From assembly GCA_037957365.1 (NCBI GenBank), contig JARHVA010000021.1:5482501-5546500 (forward strand): a stretch of 64,000 bases of DNA. The letters run 5' to 3'. The DNA is from Torreya grandis. Taxonomy: Eukaryota > Streptophyta > Pinopsida > Cupressales > Taxaceae. Under the pieces are notes generated by a model. That model was not told the DNA's origin and ran no database searches. It saw only the letters and a list, made by a program, of their open reading frames with translations. Shown here one piece after another: positions 1 to 10,074 of the stretch (its first letter is position 1; each line of letters begins with the position of its first letter). The translations under genes were made by a program, and so were the position numbers.

Positions 1-252
1 ATTATCAAATCAAATTAATAACATTAATATTGCACCAACATTTAGCATCACATGAGTCTTTCACACACACCATTGTAGCATGGGTGAACTACATGGAGTT
101 TTTATTAGTGTAGGATATTATTTTCTTTGTATTTATTATTATGGATTATTCCTACACTTGTATTTAGCTTGCTTAGGTATTATTTTGAGGTCACTTAGGT
201 GTCATAAATAAGATAATTAAGGTGCACATGCACATGGAAAAATTGTAGTCAA

Positions 253-284
253 ATTGGTGGGTAAAGATACCCTTACCCACCAAT
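253..284 (+). other. Perfect stem-loop in the 5' LTR of element A
   Basis: The arms ATTGGTGGGTAA and TTACCCACCAAT are exact reverse complements around the 8-nt loop AGATACCC. The same 32 bases occur unchanged at 6427-6458 in the 3' LTR, although the surrounding LTR sequence differs at many positions. It lies about 90 bp upstream of the TATA box, so it is probably in U3. Function is unknown. Confidence 0.85.
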
Positions 285-369
285 ATTGGCATATGAAGCA
301 CACAAACCATTTAGCAAAAGTCCTGTGTTCACATTACCAAATGTCTTGGCTCTATGTCTCCATTGTACC

Positions 370-377
370 TATAAATA
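370..377 (+). promoter_or_regulatory. TATA box of element A 5' LTR
   Basis: TATAAATA sits in the LTR preceded by CC. The identical octamer occurs at 6544-6551 in the 3' LTR. Transcription would start roughly 30 bp downstream, giving the U3/R boundary. Confidence 0.7.
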
Positions 378-540
378 CATCTCTCATCTAAGCTATTTTT
401 TAGTGAGTTATGAATGCAATATTATTATAATTTTACTCTATTTTGATTTCAATCTCAACAACAGAGTTCTGCTTCTATTTGCTTTGTATTTACAGTTCAT
501 GTGTTTGATTCTATCAGTTAGATCTTGGATAATTCCATCA

Positions 541-552
541 TGGTATCATATC
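541..552 (+). other. Primer-binding site of element A
   Basis: TGGTATCATATC abuts the LTR end. Its first eight bases match the TGGTATCAGAGC sequence that plant copia elements use to pair with the 3' end of initiator methionine tRNA. The remaining bases have drifted. Confidence 0.8.
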
Positions 553-1995
553 TCTTTTCTGATAATGAACACCATTTTTTGTTAATTTCTTTAAATCTTG
601 AGTAGTTTTTTGAGTTTGTAGAATAACTAAGATTGTAAAGAAGAAACCTGTAGATCTGTGTGTATCATCTATAATCCTTTCTTCTCTAATTGGTAAACTT
701 CATCAATATTTGCAATTATTTAAATTATATTAAACATATAAGTAACCTTTTGTAGATCTGAAAGGAGGATTCAATCTGGTTGGATAGCAAACAAAATCAT
801 TTTTTGATAAGGAGGCAAGATTTACAAGTTGTTTTGCAAATCCATTTTTCTAAGAAAAATGACTGGTATTTTTTTGATTGTGATTAAATGGTAAACAATC
901 ACTTAGAATTTTTTTGGGGTTCTATGCAAATTTATTTCCTCTTTTTGGATCATTTTTAAATTCATAATTTTGTTAAGAATTTCAAAATTTATAATAGTTT
1001 TCCTAACTGTGATACTATTCAAAAAATTGCAAAAATTACATTTTTGATGATGAAGTTTTAAGGAGTATTTTTTAATTGTTTTTATAAAAACAATATTATT
1101 GTGAGAAATCAAATTTTAATGATTTTTTTTCTATTTCACGAAGGGTGAGATCCTGTTCTAGCAGGCGGTCAAACCCCCTCACAAGCAAAACAAAATTTCT
1201 CTTCTCTTTTGCTTAACTCACAATTTAACACACTTGTTCTCCTCATGGACCTTTTTTTGGTTGAGCCTGACATCCATTTTTTGTGATATTTCAATTTCAC
1301 TTATGTAATCATTGCATAGATTTCTCATTTGTGGATGCATTCTCGATTGAGTCCAACATCTATTTTTTATGAGTGTGCATTGTTGTTTGTGTCATTAATG
1401 TAAAGATTTCACTTATTTCTATGCCAGCCACTTTGTTGCTATGTGTATTGCATGATAGTAAATACTAAAATGTACTACACATTCAAAAACCTCAGATAGT
1501 CATCTTGTTACTGTGTGTATTGCATGATGGTGAATATTACACCAAATCATGTAATTTAACAATATCAATTATATCTTTGTGGTTTATTATGTAGATCTAT
1601 ACCTATAATTCATTATATCTGAGTGCAGATCTACTATTTAGTATCTTATTTGTAGTTTATGCATCATTTGTCCTTGGTACATGAGTTGAAGCCTCAAGAA
1701 TAAACTCTATACTAATGTTTACGGCTATATTTGGCCCTGCATAATATCTTAAGATTTGATGGGATTTATTATACAAAAAATTTGGTGCCCATTATATATG
1801 CACTAAAGTGTTGATTGTATATGCACTAAAACTTAAAGTACCAATTATATATGCACTAAAGTGATAATTATATACGCACTAAAACATAAAGTGCCAAACC
1901 TTTGTAATTAGGGGGTTCTTTCTGATAGTTTCAAGGAGGGTTGTAGAGTGCCTTGCCTTTTCTAGTTCTCATTCAGTTTCTACTTGCACTGCATC
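553..1995 (+). other. Untranslated leader of element A, with short internal repeats
   Basis: No coding domain is visible between the primer site and gag. TATATGCACTAAA-like units start near 1795, 1818, 1848 and 1871, with spacings of 23, 30 and 23, so a 53-bp pair is duplicated. Near 1262 and 1346 a roughly 30-bp segment (TTGAGCCTGACATCC and TTGAGTCCAACATCT) is repeated. Near 1437 and 1507 a segment containing GTGTATTGCATGAT is repeated. The stretch was probably built by slippage or template switching. Confidence 0.6.
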
Positions 1996-2830
1996 ATGGA
2001 TCACAATTTGGTTCCACTTCTCACTCCATTCAATTATCATGACTGGAAATCTAAAGTGAAATTTTTTTTAAGAAGCAGAGGCTTACACAAGATAACCATG
2101 AATATGGAAACTGAACTAAAACTTGGTGTAGATAAAATTAAGTGGTATAATAGGTGTGATGAAGCATATGGTCTTTTGTGTTTGTCTATTTCTCCTGACT
2201 TACTCTTTCACATTGAATCTACTAAATCACCACATGAGATTTGGAACACTTTGGAACAACTCTTTGGGAAGAAGGGTGTAATGAGGGGTCATGAGCTAGA
2301 GAATAAGCTCATTAATTTAAGTCCAGACAATTTTGACACTATAGAAGACTTTTTCACCAAAATTAAATCACTTAGGTTATAATTAAAATTATGTGGTATA
2401 GATAAAAATGATGAACAATTGATCCTCTCTATTCTTTCCAAGTTAGGTTCTGACTACTCAATTTTTGTCTCTACCTTTCATGCATTGAAATGTGCCTTAG
2501 GACCTGCATGGAGTATGTAATCCTTAGATGATTTTGCCAAAGAATTAACTAGGGAGCAAGACAAACTCATCCAAATGGGTGCATTGAAGTCCTTCAAATC
2601 ACATGCTTTGTTGAGTCATGATAAACTGAAGACTTCAATAAATAAGGAGAAGAAATAAAACAAGGACCAAGAGCAATGAAAGGGTCAAAAATTAGATACT
2701 AAGCCAAAAGTATCATATGAGTCCTCCTCTACATGTATGAAATACAAGAAAGAGAGGATCACATGTTCCCTATTGTAAGATAATTGGGCTTGATGAAACA
2801 AAATGTATGAAAAAATAGATTGATCATTTA
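1996..2830 (+). pseudogene. gag: gag pseudogene of copia element A
   Basis: Gag forms the particle that packages copia RNA. The first in-frame ATG is at 1996, and the opening residues MDHNLVPLLTPFNYHDW resemble the copia gag N-terminus, in which an F-x-G/N-x-(N/H)-Y-x-x-W box is usual. The frame runs about 130 residues to a TAA at 2380, then continues in the same frame through further stops (TAA near 2518, TAA and TGA near 2656-2679). A zinc-knuckle remnant near 2763-2812 keeps the second and last cysteines (PYCKIIGLDETKC) but lacks the first Cys and has Leu at the His position. Several stops replace likely glutamine codons. Confidence 0.85.
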
Positions 2831-2929
2831 ACAAAGATGCTTGAGAAAAACAACATCAATGTCCCTGATACAATCAAATCAACCTCATCAATACAAGAAA
2901 TTCTAAGGCAAATGAAAGTAGTAAGGAGA

Positions 2930-3290
2930 AAGGTAAGGGCAAGGCCCTTGTTGCAGTAGCATCTCAGCCATCCACATGGGTGATTGATTATGATGCCTCA
3001 CATCCCATAGCTTCTTCATGAGACTTGTTCTCATCCTTAGAGCCATGTTCTATGCCATCTATTTTAATAGGTGATGATACTTCTGTTGAAGTTTATGGGT
3101 GAGGATCTACTGAAGTTAATGATACAACATTTGAAAATGTCTTATGTGTTCCATCACTATCAAACAATCTCCTATCTGTTTATCAAATCACCCACATTGG
3201 ATCAGGCAAGAAAGTTGAGTTTACTCCAGATTCTATTGTCATTAAGGAGCTGATAGTAATATTACAATGGCCATTGGGAAAGAAAATCAC
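2930..3290 (+). pseudogene. Aspartic protease remnant of copia element A
   Basis: The window STWVIDYDASHP matches the copia protease active-site region, where W-x-x-DSGAS is expected. Ser and Gly of the DSGAS box have become Tyr and Asp. Copy B keeps DSGASHHM at the matching place, which confirms the assignment. Stops and a frame change follow before the GAG-pre-integrase segment. Confidence 0.75.
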
Positions 3291-3359
3291 CAGTCAAGGT
3301 TGTACACATTCTCAATTTTTTCTCTTGATTACCCTTCTACTACATTACTCACTCATTCT

Positions 3360-4230
3360 GATGGAGTGAGTAAAACTATGGCATGAGTGATTTGGCCATC
3401 TAAACTATCACTACTTGGAACAACTCATTCAACAAGATATGGTAATAGGGTTGCCTCGTGTTCATTTTTTTATGGTGTTTGTGAAGGTTGCCTGCTTGGT
3501 AAACATCTCAAAGAGAAATATGACAAAGGCAAATCATGGAGAGCCACTAAAATTTTGTAGCTAATTCATAGTGATGTTTTTGGACCATTTTCAAAGCCTT
3601 CATTAAACAAGGTTATGTACATGATTACCTTCAAAGATGACTTCTCTAGGTATACTTGGGTGTCTTTTATTCAACAAAATTCTGAGGTCTTTGACCATTT
3701 TAAGGATTTCAAGGCTTTTATTGTGAAATAGTTAGGGAAAACCATTAGAATTTTGCACACTGATAATGGTGGTGAGTATGTTAATCATCACTTTGAGCAG
3801 TTTTGTACTTCATAAGGGATTGATCTACAATGAATAGTTCCATATAGTCCTTAGTAGAATGGTGTTTTAAAACTTAAGAATAGATCTTTGAAGGAAATGT
3901 CAAACTGTATGATACACTCCAAATCACTTACACCACAATATTGGGCAGAAGCCATTAATTGTGCTTGATATATCCAAAATTGTGTTCCTCATAAAGGATT
4001 GAAAGGGATCACTCCTTTTGAAGCTTGGAGAAATCAAAAACTTGAAGTTAATTACTTTAGGGTATTTAAATCTCTAGTTATGGCATGTATTCCTAAGAAG
4101 AAACATAAGGCCATGGAATGTCAAAGTAGGACTTGCATATTTGTTGGGTATGCAAAAGGTGTTAAGGGATATAGGCTTCTTCATCCTACCATACATGAGT
4201 TGTTCATTGAGAGGAGTGTATGATTTCAAT
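3360..4230 (+). pseudogene. Integrase remnant of copia element A
   Basis: The segment starts with a decayed GAG-pre-integrase box (LWHxxFGHL-like, frameshifted at 3373-3410). It continues with an integrase core containing HTDNGGEYVNHHFEQF near 3756-3804. The conserved YTPQQNG motif near 3841-3865 reads P-TAG-TAG-N-G, so both glutamine codons appear to have become TAG. The downstream open stretch 3999-4223 (FEAWRNQKLEVNYFRVF, then FVGYAKGVKGYR) is the usual copia integrase C-terminal region. Integrase would insert the cDNA into the chromosome; this copy cannot be translated through. Confidence 0.88.
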
Positions 4231-4540
4231 AGGGTCCATCAGAATACACACATGAAACTTCTCCCTCCTCTTTGGACTCTCTAGGATATGATGACAATTT
4301 AGATAATTCAGATCATCCAGATCAGATATCTATTGATGAATATTCTTCTTCTAATTCAGATGATGAGGATAGTGATAGAGATTTACCTCATTCCATTCAT
4401 AGTCACATTTCTAAATTTGAAGAATCTTCCCCTGATTCTCTGATTTTAAGTCTTCTTTGGGCTAGACAGACTCTATAGAGTGCAGGTGTTGGGTTGGGAA
4501 TCCATCAAATGTCAGATGGACTTATTCACAATTTTAAGGT
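4231..4540 (+). pseudogene. Acidic integrase-RT linker of copia element A
   Basis: An open stretch at 4272-4478 encodes an acidic, serine-rich segment (SSSNSDDEDSDRDLPHS) ending near LLWARQTL. Plant copia polyproteins commonly have such a low-conservation linker between integrase and reverse transcriptase. Element B has an equivalent segment near 17860-18060, also with stops. Confidence 0.6.
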
Positions 4541-5545
4541 GTTCCACATGTTTTCATTGCTTGTGCATCTGATCAATAATCATTTCATAAGGCATCTATC
4601 ATTCCTAAGTGGGATACAGCTATGCATGAAGAGAATAGCTCCTTAATTAGGAACCATGCTTGGGATCTAGTACCACTTCCTAAGGGAAGGAAATTTGTTT
4701 GATGTAGGTGGATCTATCAAACAAAATTTAAAGTAGATGGTTCAGTGGATAAGTTCAAAGAATGATTATTAGCAAAAGGATTTTCACAAGTTCCTAACAT
4801 AGACTATACTAAAACATTTGCTCCAGTCACTAAAATGAACTATATTTGACTTGCTCTTTTCATTTTCATAGCTTATCATTGGGATGTTCATCAGATGGAT
4901 GTGAAGAGATCCTTTTTTCATGGTGACCTTGAGGAGGAGATATATATGGAACAACCACAAGGTTTTGTGGAATATTCTTCCTTAGTGTGTAAACTTCATA
5001 AATCTATCTATGGCCTCAAACAGGCCCCTTGAGCTTGGTATGCCAAGATGGATACATTTATTCTCACAGTTGGGTTCACTAGATGCAATTTTGATCTAAA
5101 TGTCTACATCTTGTGGCAAGATAATTCACTCTTGATTTTGGTTCTATATGTGGATGACCTATTGATCATAGGGAGTTATTCATCCTCTATTATAGCAGTG
5201 AAAACTGCTCTACATGATAGATTTTCTATGACTAACTTGGATTTATTACATTACTTCCTTGGTATTGAGATTTCACAATCTGACTTAGTTATTACCATTA
5301 CACAATCCAAGTATGATCTTGATTTGCTCACATGATTTCACATGGGTACTTGTAAGCCAACTCCAACTCCCTTTCTTTCTGGAGTCAAAATTGAGGTTGA
5401 GTGTCCTTCTCCATTGGTTGATGCTAGCTTGTATCGACAACTGGTCGGTAGCCTCATCTATCTGTCTCACACTACACCTAATATTTCATATGCAATGGGC
5501 ATGGTCTCTAGGTTTATGCAAACACTGCATGATCTACATTAGAAA
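4541..5545 (+). pseudogene. Reverse transcriptase pseudogene of copia element A
   Basis: Recognisable RT blocks in order are KWIYQTKFK-like near 4700, LAKGFSQVPNIDYTKTFAPV near 4770, [28 protein letters not shown] near 4880-4965, [15 protein letters not shown] near 5007-5041 and the catalytic YVDDLLI near 5148-5167. The catalytic YVDD is intact. Expected arginine codons are TGA in KARL-, SIRL- and QAPRAW-like motifs. At 4700-4702 this copy has TGA where element B has CGA at 18282-18284. The segment ends with the RT thumb (LVGSLIYLSHTTPNISYAMG). Confidence 0.9.
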
Positions 5546-6045
5546 ACATCCAAATGGATCTCCACTACATTCAAGTTACTCACAGCTTTGGGATTCACTA
5601 TGGAGCAGGCATTGATATTGACTTGATTAGATACACAAATTCAGATTGGGTTGGTAATATTCAACATCACAAGTCCACTTCAAGATATAGTTTCTCACCT
5701 AGTTTAGGACCAATTGGTTGGTCTAGCAAGAAGCAGAATGTTATTACTTTATCATCTACTAAGGCTGAATACAGAGGGCCTATCAATGCTACTACTAATG
5801 CTATTTAGCTTTAGGGGATTCTTACTGAGTTTGGTATACAGTTCAAGTGACCCATAGTCATCTTTTATGATAACCAAAGCACCATTCAGATCTACAAGAA
5901 TGTGGTCCAACATCAATAGACCAAACACATTAAGATTCATATGTACTTCATTCAGGATCTCATTCATGGACAGGTCATTGATCTCAAATTTTTCCAAACT
6001 ACAGAGTAGATAGTTGATATCTTCACCAAACCCTTCACTAAGAGT
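5546..6045 (+). pseudogene. RNase H pseudogene of copia element A
   Basis: The segment YTNSDWVGNIQHHKSTSRYSF at about 5632-5694 matches the copia RNase H start (D-x-D-W-A/G box followed by RKSTSG). SSKKQNVITLSSTKAEY near 5722-5772 carries the conserved QxxxxLSSTEAEY motif, with Glu changed to Lys. A stop at 5806 breaks the frame before the C-terminal part that normally precedes the polypurine tract. Confidence 0.87.
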
Positions 6046-6267
6046 AAGTATATTCACTTGCATGTTCTTCTTGGGGTACAAGCTACATTGGCATCATCTT
6101 TAGTGGGGGGGATTCTAGTCCTCTTCTTCTTATCTCTCTTTTAGGGGGATTTTTTTCCGACAAGTTTTCTCCTTTTCCTCCACTTTGTGAGAGTTGCATT
6201 TTACTTGTGTACATCATCAGGCCATGTTGCTGGCACCCAATTTTATTTGCCCACCTAAGCTATGCTT

Positions 6268-6276
6268 AAGGGGGGG
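6268..6276 (+). other. Polypurine tract of copia element A
   Basis: AAGGGGGGG lies directly before the TG of the 3' LTR. It is the expected primer site for plus-strand DNA synthesis. Element B has the equivalent AAGAAAGG just before 19769. Confidence 0.85.
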
Positions 6277-6714
6277 TGTTAGTGTAGAATATTATTTTCC
6301 TTGTATTTATTATTATGGATTATTCTTACACTTGTATTTAGCTTGCTTAGGTATTATTTTGAGGTCACTTAAGTGTCATAAATGAGGTAATTAAGGTGCG
6401 CATGCACATGTGAAAATTATAGTCAAATTGGTGGGTAAAGATACCCTTACCCACCAATATTCACATATGGATCACACAAACCATTTGGCAAAAGTCTTGT
6501 GTTCACATTGCTAAATGTCTTGGCTCTATGCCTCCATTGTACCTATAAATACGCCTCTCATCTAAACTATTTTTTAATGAGTTATGAATAAAATATTATT
6601 ATAATTCTACTCTATTTTAATTTCAGTCTCAACAATGGAGTTCTACTTCTATTTTCTTTGCATTTGCAATTCATGTGTTCAATTATATCAGTTGGATCTT
6701 GGACAATTCAATCA
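6277..6714 (+). repeat. 3' LTR of copia element A
   Basis: It begins TGTTAG after the purine tract and ends ATCA. Its length of 438 bp equals the 5' LTR. The TATA box is at 6544-6551 and the hairpin at 6427-6458. Substitutions between the two LTRs are frequent, so the insertion is not recent. Confidence 0.93.
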
Positions 6715-7344
6715 ATTTTATCTCTATTAAGAGTATTGGTATGTAAGTAATGCTCAACATAGTGGGTGTTGAGGTCTAACACAAATTCAATTGTTAACCC
6801 CTTTTTTTGTTTTATCCATTTATCATTTGTGGTCTATTGAGATTGTGCTAAAAATGAAGAAAAAGGCACATAGAGGCTTCTAAAATAGATCAAATAAGAT
6901 AAATCACACACATAGAACTTACATGTCACAATGCATAGGTAAATTTTCACACATAGGTTATAAACCTAACTAGATGATGGTGTTCCCTATGAATAATGAT
7001 GTGGTATAGCCAAGTCTAATTAGGGTAACCTTGTCTATAGATCTAGTGAATCCCTATTCCTAAATCATAGTCATCTCACATAGTCATATATGCATTCCTA
7101 GTCTTAGTCCTACATTCTTATTTTCCAACTAAATTATTTCCTTCTTGCATTTTCCCTTTTTAGAATCATTACAAATATAGCAAAGTTAAAAAATAGAAAT
7201 ACTTAGTTTATTTCATTTTTTAATAATATGATTTTACATAGAAACTTGTATTAAGTAGGTAATTATTTTTTATTTACACCAATTTTGATAAAACATATTG
7301 TTGAACTCGTCTATTGATTGAATGTTGTAAAACCCTAACCATAG
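6715..7344. other. No gene seen; AT-rich flank of element A
   Basis: Neither strand shows an ORF with recognisable motifs, an RNA gene or a repeat boundary. Confidence 0.6.
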
Positions 7345-8668
7345 ATGTCTCTAGGGTTTATATCCTTAATTTTTTTGTTTCCCATTGTTGTCTTAGGGTT
7401 TTCATATTTGATAAATCATTTTTTAGAGAAAAAATTCCAAATTTTTATTTTTTGTTTTATGCAAACTAAGAAAATTATTTTTACCTCTCTTAGAAGAAGC
7501 ACTAGATTAAGTGGTATTCCAATTGAGCATACTCATATTCCTTTTGATAAATGGCATAACATGGATAAGAAAAAAGGTGTATGAGGACCTTTTGATGTTA
7601 ATGATCGGTCCTCAAGATGAACATCAAGATGTAATTCCACCTTTAGATGATGCAAAAGTTGTGATTAATAAGGTAAAAATTATTAAAAACTTTTGACAGT
7701 CAATTTGTGATCATCCTCATGACTACCATACAATTTTGAAAATTATTTTGGACACAATAAGTACAAACATGGCACAATAATTGGAGACTTCCTAATCATA
7801 TGGGTTCAATGGATACAAATTTTGTACCACCATTTATTATGGGGTAAACCCAAGGATATCAAGAGATTAATATGTCAATTCATACTTAGTTATTGGGTAC
7901 ACTGCCTTTAGTTAGCACACATTATTCTTCTTCTGATGTACAATCTGTTATGTATGATATTCTATCTCTAAAAACTAAGGTGTTACATTTTGAGCAAGGA
8001 GTTTTAAAATATAATCAGGCATAGCATATTACAATCTATCCATTAACAATAGGTTTCATGGCACCCAAGCCTACACTATACGATGGAAAGGGTGATCCTA
8101 AATAACATTTGAGAGCATTGCATGAAACATGTTTGGACTATGAATCCAATGATAGGTTACTAAATAAGTTATTTATAAGAAGTTTAAAAGAATACTCTTT
8201 ATAACTATTTTATGGCTTACCATATCAATCGGTTCGTGCAATAAATCCCTTGACCGATATGCTTTTAGTACAGTTATCAATCAATATCAGTGAGAAGATT
8301 TCATATGCTTAGATTTCCTAACTCAAATAGAACTCCAATGCACCTATCACATAATATTTATTAAGTTATAAGACAATGTTATCTAAAATGACAAGTCCTA
8401 TGAAAGATAGATAACTCCAAGATATATTCAAAAATAGTTTGTTTCTGTTGCTACATGATTCCATTGTATCAATAAAATCTCATCATTCACATATTTATGT
8501 CATACATGTAAGTAAATGGAAGTCAAATTATTGGCAATGAATAAGCTTAAGTATGAAACAAATCCAAATTCTAATACAAAAAATCCAAATAAGCCACCAT
8601 ACAAGGTGAGGCCAAATGAAAATAATAATGATCAAAAGGCAACAATAAATACTTTTTCAAAACTAATT
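7345..8668 (+). pseudogene. gag: Decayed Ty3/gypsy gag region
   Basis: The strongest match is at about 8056-8330, where one frame reads LYDGKGDPK-stop-HLRALHETC. This is the usual start of the plant gypsy retrotransposon gag domain (Y-D-G-x-x-D-P-x-x-H-L). It continues with LLNKLFIRSLKEYSL-stop-LFYGLP and a region resembling the gag core. In-frame stops sit where Gln or similar codons are expected. The upstream open frames at 7345-7584 and 7511-7696 may be the gag N-terminus but carry no motif I can name. No LTR was found for this fragment. Confidence 0.65.
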
Positions 8669-9592
8669 CCATGTATTGTATTATCAACTCCTTCCAAGAG
8701 ATAGTTTACCAATTTACCAGAACCTCCATATATGGTACTCAAAACATTATTATCATGTAATAGCATATCTCTCCCTCCCATTAAATAGGTTGATATGAGT
8801 AAGTCACTTTCAAATGTTTTTGACTAGAATGCCTTTTTTATTTTAATAGAGCACTAGGGTACATTACTAATAGGTGCATCAATTTAAGGCAAAAGATTTA
8901 GGATTTGATAGATGTTAATGTCATTGATGTGGGCACACCTATAGACAATTTCAAAGCACAACCAAGTGAAAGTAAATTGATGAAAATATTTAGTGATCCT
9001 TTTCCAAAGCATACAGGTCAAGAATAGATACATTGAGAGTGAATTACACATATAATGGACACCCTCCACCAATTTGTTATCATTATCCTATATAAACACA
9101 ACATCCATTGAATGACATCATTGGTACATACCATGTATTGTATTATCAGCGCCTTCTAGGAGATAGTTTACCAATTTACTAGAACCTCCATATATGGTAC
9201 TCAAAACATTATTATCATGTAATAGCATATCTCTCCCTCCCATTAAATAGGTTGATGTGAGTAAGTCACTTTCAAATGTATTTGACTAGAATGCCTTTTT
9301 ATTTTAATAGAGCACTAGGGTACATTACTAATAGGTGCATCAATTTAATGCAAAAGATTTAGGATTTGATAGATGCTAATGTCATTGATGTGGGCACACT
9401 TATAGACAATTTCAAAGCACAACCAAGTGAAAGTAAATTGATGAAAATATTTAGTAATCCTTTTCCAAAGCATACAGGTCAAGAATAAATACATTGAGAG
9501 TGAATTACACATATAATGGACACCCTCCACCAATTTGTTATCATTATCCTATAGAAACACAACATCCATTGAATGACATTATTGGTACATAC
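8669..9592. repeat. 462-bp tandem duplication
   Basis: The block 8669-9130 is repeated at 9131-9592 with a period of 462 bp and few substitutions. Both copies start CCATGTATTG and end near TTGGTACATA. Each carries the same 62-codon minus-strand reading frame (8884-9072 and 9345-9533). I regard those frames as a by-product of the duplication because no protein motif is present. The block continues the gypsy-like fragment to its left. Confidence 0.9.
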
Positions 9593-10074
9593 TGTAAATG
9601 ACATAATTTAAAATTTGAAATATAAACTAATAATGAAAATCAAATCATATTATAAACTCAACATAAACCCAAAATAGATATTTGAAAGGAAAAAAACACA
9701 AGACATACCTTCACATACCAACTATGAAGACACCTCTTTTTCATTACCTTGGATGTGCGTTTGATCACTTGATATGTGGTTACTAAATTGAAAACTCCTA
9801 TGCATGATGATAGTTTGATTTATGGATATATTTATTTTATTATTTGAATTATATGTGCATGGACTAATTAGGGATTTATTTGCTAATTAATATTGATTAT
9901 CAATTAATCAAAGGGTAGTGTTGATGAAACTATATGGGATTATTTGATTGACTGGGGGTGATGTCATAATAATCCAGATTAATGAATGAATTAACTAGGA
10001 TAAGTGATGAATGATGAACGCTAATTTTATAATATTAACTATGACACTAAAGTGGTGAATTTTAGGTGTCTACA
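9593..10074 (-). repeat. Probable decayed LTR related to element G
   Basis: The right edge, TTTTAGGTGTCTACA at 10060-10074, matches the corresponding edges of both LTRs of element G (near 43220 and 51459). On the minus strand this is the LTR start TGTAGACACC. A purine-rich minus-strand tract (AAAATAGGGTC) lies just beyond it, as expected for a polypurine tract. The left edge at TGTAAATGACATAA (9593) is tentative. No partner LTR was found in the window. Confidence 0.45.

Larger units (their letters stand above)
103..540 (+). repeat. 5' LTR of copia element A
   Basis: The repeat matches 6277-6714 over its whole length with scattered substitutions and equal length. It ends in ATCA immediately before the primer-binding site. 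It contains a TATA box at 370-377 and a perfect 12-bp-arm hairpin at 253-284. Confidence 0.93.
103..6714 (+). mobile_element. Copia element A, full-length, degenerate Ty1/copia LTR retrotransposon
   Basis: Two 438-bp direct repeats (103-540 and 6277-6714) enclose remnants of gag, protease, integrase, reverse transcriptase and RNase H in that order. The integrase-before-RT order is diagnostic of Ty1/copia. A methionine-tRNA-type primer site follows the left LTR and a purine run precedes the right LTR. The 3' LTR starts TG and both LTRs end ATCA; the 5' LTR start has decayed to TA. The flanks GTTTT (98-102) and ATTTT (6715-6719) look like a 5-bp target duplication with one mismatch. All domains carry stops or frameshifts, so the element is not expected to move by itself. 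Element B is a relative of the same family. Confidence 0.93.

Noticed and set aside
8884..9533. Two near-identical 62-codon minus-strand frames as a small gene family
   Set aside because: Both arise from the 462-bp tandem duplication, have no motif, and lie in a decayed gypsy fragment.
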